Position numbers and translations under genes: made by a program | Source of the DNA: Trichocoleus sp. FACHB-46 | GTDB lineage: Bacteria; Cyanobacteriota; Cyanobacteriia; FACHB-46 | Assembly: GCF_014695385.1 (NCBI RefSeq) | Contig: NZ_JACJOD010000041.1 | Span: forward strand, 62,001 to 126,000 | DNA length: 64,000 bases | Direction: 5' to 3' | Shown here: positions 60,415-64,000 of the stretch, in pieces | Numbering within the stretch: the stretch's first letter is position 1 | Layout of the letters: each line of letters starts with the position of its first letter | The notes under the pieces: generated by a model | The model's database searches: none | Told to the model about the DNA's origin: nothing | The model's input: only the letters and a program-made list of their open reading frames with translations

Positions 60415-60440
60415 GGTTCGGCATCTAACTCAAAAAAGGA

Positions 60441-61025
60441 TTACCAGAGACCCGGAACACCAGCGCTACCGTCATCAGTTGTCGCACCTGTAGTAGGGCT
60501 AGACTGCTCAGCATCTTGAGTGACACCAGGAGAAGTTTGGCTTGGCTGAGTAGTAGTAGAGCGCTGAATTTGAGTTTCGCTCTCGGTAGTACGCCGAATC
60601 GTGGTGCCAGACTCGCCTGTGGTCTCTGCACCGGAACCACCAGGAGATTGCATTTGCTCCATTGTGGAGCCACCTGTAGGCTCATCGGTAGGAGTTGCTT
60701 CTTGGGTATTCACCGAGCCGCCAGTTGAGTTATTAGACTCGCCTGTGGTCTCTGTACCGGAACCACCAGGAGATTGCATTTGCTCCATTGTGGAGCCACC
60801 TGTAGGCTCATCAGTGGGAGTTGCTTCCTGGGTATTCACCGAACCGCCAGTTGAACCACCAGTAGACTGACCCACAGAAGGAGCGCTGCGATTGTAGGGA
60901 GCCTCGTTAAAAATACTAGGGCTAGGGTTAACTTGGGCAGCAGCAGGGAAACCCACTAAAGCAGTCGCACCAACCACACCTGTCAGAATTGCGAGAGTTT
61001 TGCTCAAATACTTGTGTCCGTTCAT
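60441..61025 (-). CDS. Secreted low-complexity protein with internal duplication
   Basis: Protein of 194 residues. Signal peptide MNGHKYLSKTLAILTGVVGA with cleavage after AAAQ. The mature part is nearly all Gly, Ser, Thr, Glu and Gln and contains two copies of a 42-residue unit (GGSVNTQEATPTDEPTGGST then MEQMQSPGGSG). The DNA copies are 126 bp apart and almost identical, so the duplication is recent. No domain is recognised; the composition suggests a disordered surface or periplasmic protein. Confidence 0.7.
   Translation of the reverse strand: MNGHKYLSKTLAILTGVVGATALVGFPAAAQVNPSPSIFNEAPYNRSAPSVGQSTGGSTGGSVNTQEATPTDEPTGGSTMEQMQSPGGSGTETTGESNNSTGGSVNTQEATPTDEPTGGSTMEQMQSPGGSGAETTGESGTTIRRTTESETQIQRSTTTQPSQTSPGVTQDAEQSSPTTGATTDDGSAGVPGLW
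60611..60855. repeat. Tandem repeat, period 126 bp
   Basis: Two near-identical copies (about 60611-60728 and 60737-60855) within the secreted low-complexity gene. They are in frame (42 residues) and differ at only a few positions. Confidence 0.85.
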
Positions 61026-61280
61026 CTGTATCTCCTCTACCTTTGTACTAAAAAGTGAATTAGGACTTAATTGCTTTTGAATGGATGTTTTGGTTTTCTG
61101 GTGCCAATGCAGCTTATGGCGACCCCAGTATTTACGAAGTGTAAATAGCTTGTGACGACTGTTTGTCTCCCTTCAGACTGATGTTGCTCTCTCTCAAGGT
61201 TGAGCTTGTTGACAAGAGGTTGAAAACCCGTTAGCTTTTGGCAGAAAATCACGAAAACTTGACTTAAGCTTCCTACCGCT

Positions 61281-61922
61281 TTAGGGCATAACTTTGACAG
61301 GGGTACCTAAGCTTACTTTTTGGAAAATTTCTTCGACATCTTGGTTGTACATGCGTACACAACCATGCGAAGCTGCCTGACCGACTGATTTTGGATTAGG
61401 GGTGCCGTGGAAACCAATCCAATTCTTACCATTGGTCCAAAAGCCAATCCAGTGCCGACCTAAAGGGTTATCCGGATCTCCTCCCTTCACTGCTTCACCC
61501 GTAAAAGGATGAATCCAAATCGGATTCCGCAGCTTTTGCTGTACTCGCCAGGTTCCGAGGGGAGTTTCCCAACCAGGCTTTCCGACCGCGATCGCATAAC
61601 TTTTAACGGCAACATCTCCTTGATAAAGCGTCACTCGTCGTTTACTGCGGCTAATTTCTAAACGGATGGGTTGCTCAACCGAGGGATTGGCTGGAATGGT
61701 GCTTGGGGTTAAGGCTGGTGTTGATGGTGAGGTTGGAGTTAGGGCGGGTGTTGGCGTTGGCGTTGGCGTTGATGTTTTTGGTGTTGGTGCTGGTTCTAGG
61801 CTTGAAGCTGGTAAGGGGGAAGTTATGACATCAGCAGCTTGAGATATTTGAGGGATAGAGATAGGAGCTAGTAAGCTCAACAGCAAGGACAAGATAGCTG
61901 GGCGAGTTAAGTACTTCAACAT
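61281..61922 (-). CDS. L,D-transpeptidase (YkuD domain)
   Basis: Protein of about 213 residues. From ATG 61922 it begins MLKYLTRPAILSLLLSLLAP, a signal peptide. A Pro/Thr-rich linker (about 35-80) follows, then the YkuD domain: RLEISRSKRRVTLYQGDVAV, GKPGWETPLGTWRVQQKLRN, IGFHGTPNPKSVGQAASHGC and the catalytic signature HGCVRM. It cross-links peptidoglycan or attaches proteins to it in the periplasm. The frame is open from 62090, but that start would place the signal peptide 56 residues in. Confidence 0.9.
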   Translation of the reverse strand: MLKYLTRPAILSLLLSLLAPISIPQISQAADVITSPLPASSLEPAPTPKTSTPTPTPTPALTPTSPSTPALTPSTIPANPSVEQPIRLEISRSKRRVTLYQGDVAVKSYAIAVGKPGWETPLGTWRVQQKLRNPIWIHPFTGEAVKGGDPDNPLGRHWIGFWTNGKNWIGFHGTPNPKSVGQAASHGCVRMYNQDVEEIFQKVSLGTPVKVMP

Positions 61923-62246
61923 TGTGCAAAACAAAAGTGGCAGAGAGTTTCCATCGATTTTTCTGTAATATTTTTCTATAAGTAATGAGATCAGCGATCG
62001 CGACCTTTCTGACTGCATCTCTGAGGTACGGTCAAGTACTGCTGTAGATAGAAGCAGGCTGGAAAGTAAATCCGCATCCCCCACAAGCAAGAAATCCCCA
62101 GCCTTGCCTCCTGCTTGACTGGGGATTTCTTGTTAATTCAAACGATTTAGAAATTAGCCGAGCGATCGCTCTACCATAATCACATAATCACTGAAGTCTC
62201 TTTTCTCTCTTTCCAATCTCTAGGATGGCAGCACAATTATTGGTAA
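61923..62246. other. Intergenic region with terminator
   Basis: 324 bp between the L,D-transpeptidase start and the end of the metallophosphoesterase gene. It holds the 14-bp hairpin described below; the rest should carry the transpeptidase promoter. No separate ORF is supported. Confidence 0.45.
62088..62132 (-). terminator. Strong hairpin downstream of metallophosphoesterase gene
   Basis: CAAGAAATCCCCAG (62088-62101) is exactly complementary to 62119-62132, a 14-bp stem with a 17-nt loop. On the minus strand the stem ends in TTTCTTG. It lies about 115 nt beyond the metallophosphoesterase stop. Confidence 0.7.
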
Positions 62247-63008
62247 TTATTCAGGATTAAGCGATACTTCCAACAAGTGAAAGGGAGGATGGTCAGGATT
62301 GGCTTTTTTCAAGAGAGGGAGAGAGACATTGTAGACCGGAATATTGCTACTGGTGTGCCCCTGCAAATGACCGTTGTGGGCGTGACCATGAAAAGCCGCT
62401 GTGACTGAGTAACGAGTTAGAGGCTCCTCCAAACGACTAGAACCTAAGAAGGGAAAGATTTCCGGTGGTTCTCCCTCGATAGTCTCTTGAATTGGGGCGT
62501 AGTGCAGAATAGCGACTCGGTGGGGCGTTTCTAAGCGAGCTAAGGCCGCTTCCAGCTTCAATGCTTCATCCACTGCTTCATGCACAAACCGCTTGATGCT
62601 TGCTTCTCCCCAAGCTCCTAAGGCTTTAGAACCAAAGCCACCACCAAACCCTTTAACCCCAGCAAAACCAACTCCTTCAATCTCGCAGGCTTCCCCATCT
62701 AGAACTTTCACTCCAGCCTGTTCCAAGATCTCCCTGACTTCATCTTGCTGGCCTGACTCATAGTCATGATTGCCAAATACGGCGATCGCGGGGATTCTAG
62801 CTCCGGTCAATTCCTTAACCAAAACGTGAGCTTCCTCAGGCAGGCCGTAATCCGTCAAGTCACCACATAGCAATAGGATGTCTGCCTGCTCACTGGCTTG
62901 GGCAAATAGTGGGTACAACTCTCCCTGAGAGGTTTTGGTGCAGTGAATATCTCCTACGGCGGCTATCCGCACAGTCTGTTTTGCGACAGTATTTTCTGCG
63001 ATCGCCAT
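62247..63008 (-). CDS. Metallophosphoesterase family protein
   Basis: Protein of 253 residues, calcineurin-like fold. Metal-binding motifs in order: AAVGDIHC (GDxH), LLLCGDLTDYG (GDxxD), AVFGNHDYESG (GNHD), VAILHYAPI (H) and FHGHAHNGH (GHxH). It hydrolyses phosphoesters in the cytoplasm with two metal ions; the substrate is unknown. It starts at ATG 63008 just downstream of GTGAGAGGAACG, which supplies the ribosome binding site. Confidence 0.9.
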   Translation of the reverse strand: MAIAENTVAKQTVRIAAVGDIHCTKTSQGELYPLFAQASEQADILLLCGDLTDYGLPEEAHVLVKELTGARIPAIAVFGNHDYESGQQDEVREILEQAGVKVLDGEACEIEGVGFAGVKGFGGGFGSKALGAWGEASIKRFVHEAVDEALKLEAALARLETPHRVAILHYAPIQETIEGEPPEIFPFLGSSRLEEPLTRYSVTAAFHGHAHNGHLQGHTSSNIPVYNVSLPLLKKANPDHPPFHLLEVSLNPE

Positions 63009-63280
63009 CCGTTCCTCTCACTTCAAATCTCTACAGCTTCTGCCCCCGATTATGTCGTGGGTCAGCCAGAGTTACCTATTTCTTCAGGCGCATTTTTCGA
63101 GTTGCCAGGAGTGATATCACAGGATTCCGTAGGAGATCATTTCGCTCTCCGGATTGAGGTCATTATTTCGTACTTACGTCAGGGTAGAAAATACTACTGA
63201 AATCGCCTAGAATTTTACCTTATTTATGTTTAGGTATGTAGGTGGTAGCTATTTATAATTTCTATTTCTAGAGAACCACA

Positions 63281-64000
63281 ATGCCGTCCCACGCCCTGCA
63301 CCTAGCTGACCTCGATCCGCATGTCCGCGACTTTTACTGTCGTTCGCTCCGAGTCTTGCAACAAGCTCAAGTGCCCTTTTTAATTGGCGGCGCTTATGCT
63401 TTTGAGCGCTATACAGGCATCGCGCGACCGACGAAAGATTTAGATTTGTTTGTGCATCCGCGAGATGTGCAGCGAACTTTTGAGGTGTTTGGAGCGGCGG
63501 GATACGAAACAGAACTGTCAGTACGTCATTGGTTAGGCAAAGCCTTCTGTGGTGATAACTTCGTGGACCTGATCTTCAGCTCCGCCAATGGCTGTGCGCC
63601 AGTCGATGACGCTTGGTTTGAGCATGCCATCACCGAAGAAGTGTTGGGAATGACGGTACAAATTTGTCCCATTGAGGAAACGATCTGGTCTAAGGCTTAT
63701 GTAATGGCCCGCGATCGCTTTGATGATGCGGATATTGCCCATCTATTGCTAGCTTGTGGCGATGAAATCAACTGGTCACGCTTGTTGTCTCGGTTTGGTG
63801 ACCATTGGCGAGTGCTGTTTAGTCACTTAGTTCTATTCGGGTTTATTTATCCCGGAGAGCGATCGCGAGTGCCAGAGGGAGTGATGAATCAGCTCACCCA
63901 GCAGTTGCAGCAAGAAACGAACGCCGCACCAATCTCGACTAAGCTATGTCAGGGAACACTATTAGCCCCGTTGCAATATCGACCTGATGTTGAAGAATGG
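63281..64000 (+). CDS. Nucleotidyltransferase-like protein, truncated by window end
   Basis: The frame is open from ATG 63281 to the end (240 codons). It begins MPSHALHLADLDPHVRDFYC. VPFLIGGAYAFERYTGIARP followed by TKDLDLFVHPRDVQRTFEVF is the nucleotidyltransferase-fold signature GG-x(n)-DxD, here in the form seen in AbiEii-like and MNT-like proteins. Other blocks: KAFCGDNFVDLIFSSANGCA and ETIWSKAYVMARDRFDDADI, which match the 'K-x-(F/Y)-x-R-x-R-x-x-D-x-x-D' helix of AbiEii-type enzymes. No partner antitoxin is seen upstream. Confidence 0.8.
   Translation, partial: MPSHALHLADLDPHVRDFYCRSLRVLQQAQVPFLIGGAYAFERYTGIARPTKDLDLFVHPRDVQRTFEVFGAAGYETELSVRHWLGKAFCGDNFVDLIFSSANGCAPVDDAWFEHAITEEVLGMTVQICPIEETIWSKAYVMARDRFDDADIAHLLLACGDEINWSRLLSRFGDHWRVLFSHLVLFGFIYPGERSRVPEGVMNQLTQQLQQETNAAPISTKLCQGTLLAPLQYRPDVEEW

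Noticed and set aside
1-64000. Search for tRNA, rRNA and CRISPR arrays
   Set aside because: I looked for tRNA T-loop patterns with matching acceptor stems, rRNA blocks and regularly spaced direct repeats, and saw none; a computed scan could still find a tRNA I missed.

Overview
The window is chromosomal DNA from a cyanobacterium, probably a filamentous or otherwise large-genome one. The octamer GCGATCGC (HIP1) and its GATCGC core occur throughout. The gene set includes a CrtW-type carotenoid ketolase, a high-light-inducible (Hli) protein, a carotenoid-isomerase-like oxidoreductase, a lumenal-type pentapeptide protein and many small proteins of cyanobacterial character. The genus cannot be named from the sequence alone. 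I saw no rRNA, tRNA, CRISPR array, intact transposase or integrase.

Layout. 1-7.7 kb: end of a HEAT-repeat gene overlapping mrp, a secreted TPR-like protein, a hybrid PAS histidine kinase, a stand-alone CheB-type protein and a DUF72 protein. 7.8-20.8 kb: a sugar block. On the minus strand lie a glycosyltransferase, UDP-galactopyranose mutase and a two-domain fusion of a family-1-like glycosidase with an RmlD-type reductase. On the plus strand lie galE, a GH2 beta-galactosidase-like enzyme, galT, an M24-fold protein with most metal ligands missing, and galK. Together these give a complete Leloir route (beta-galactoside to galactose to Gal-1-P to UDP-Gal and UDP-Glc) beside the enzyme that turns UDP-galactopyranose into UDP-galactofuranose. 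21-27.9 kb: small proteins, a DOPA-dioxygenase-like protein, serC, a dienelactone hydrolase broken by a one-base frameshift inside its nucleophile motif, a GST, a DUF4142 protein and an erythromycin-esterase-family protein.

28.0-29.03 kb is the most unusual stretch. It is a small array of integron gene cassettes without an integrase (CALIN type): two attC sites in the same orientation, each with the diagnostic extra base in the left-hand inner box, and two minus-strand cassettes carrying small unrecognised ORFs. The array is preceded at 29.11 kb by a perfect 34-nt palindrome that looks like a recombinase or hairpin site.

29.4-41 kb: DUF1499 and DUF2470 proteins, crtW, hliP, a GH63-like (MGH1) glycosidase, a rhodanese and queA pair, a YraN nuclease-like protein, a pentapeptide protein and dnaG. 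41-50.7 kb: a bifunctional amidase/glucosaminidase without signal peptide, an O-methyltransferase, a DMT transporter, an amine oxidase, and an ankyrin lipoprotein divergent (14 nt between start codons) from a coupled pair of paralogous four-cysteine membrane proteins. 50.9-64 kb: a jelly-roll-like protein, a CRTISO-like oxidoreductase, a baeRF-like protein, hisC overlapping a phytanoyl-CoA dioxygenase-like gene, an RluA-family protein whose catalytic Asp is Gly, a membrane-anchored GTPase, a repeat-bearing secreted protein, an L,D-transpeptidase, a metallophosphoesterase and a truncated nucleotidyltransferase-like gene.
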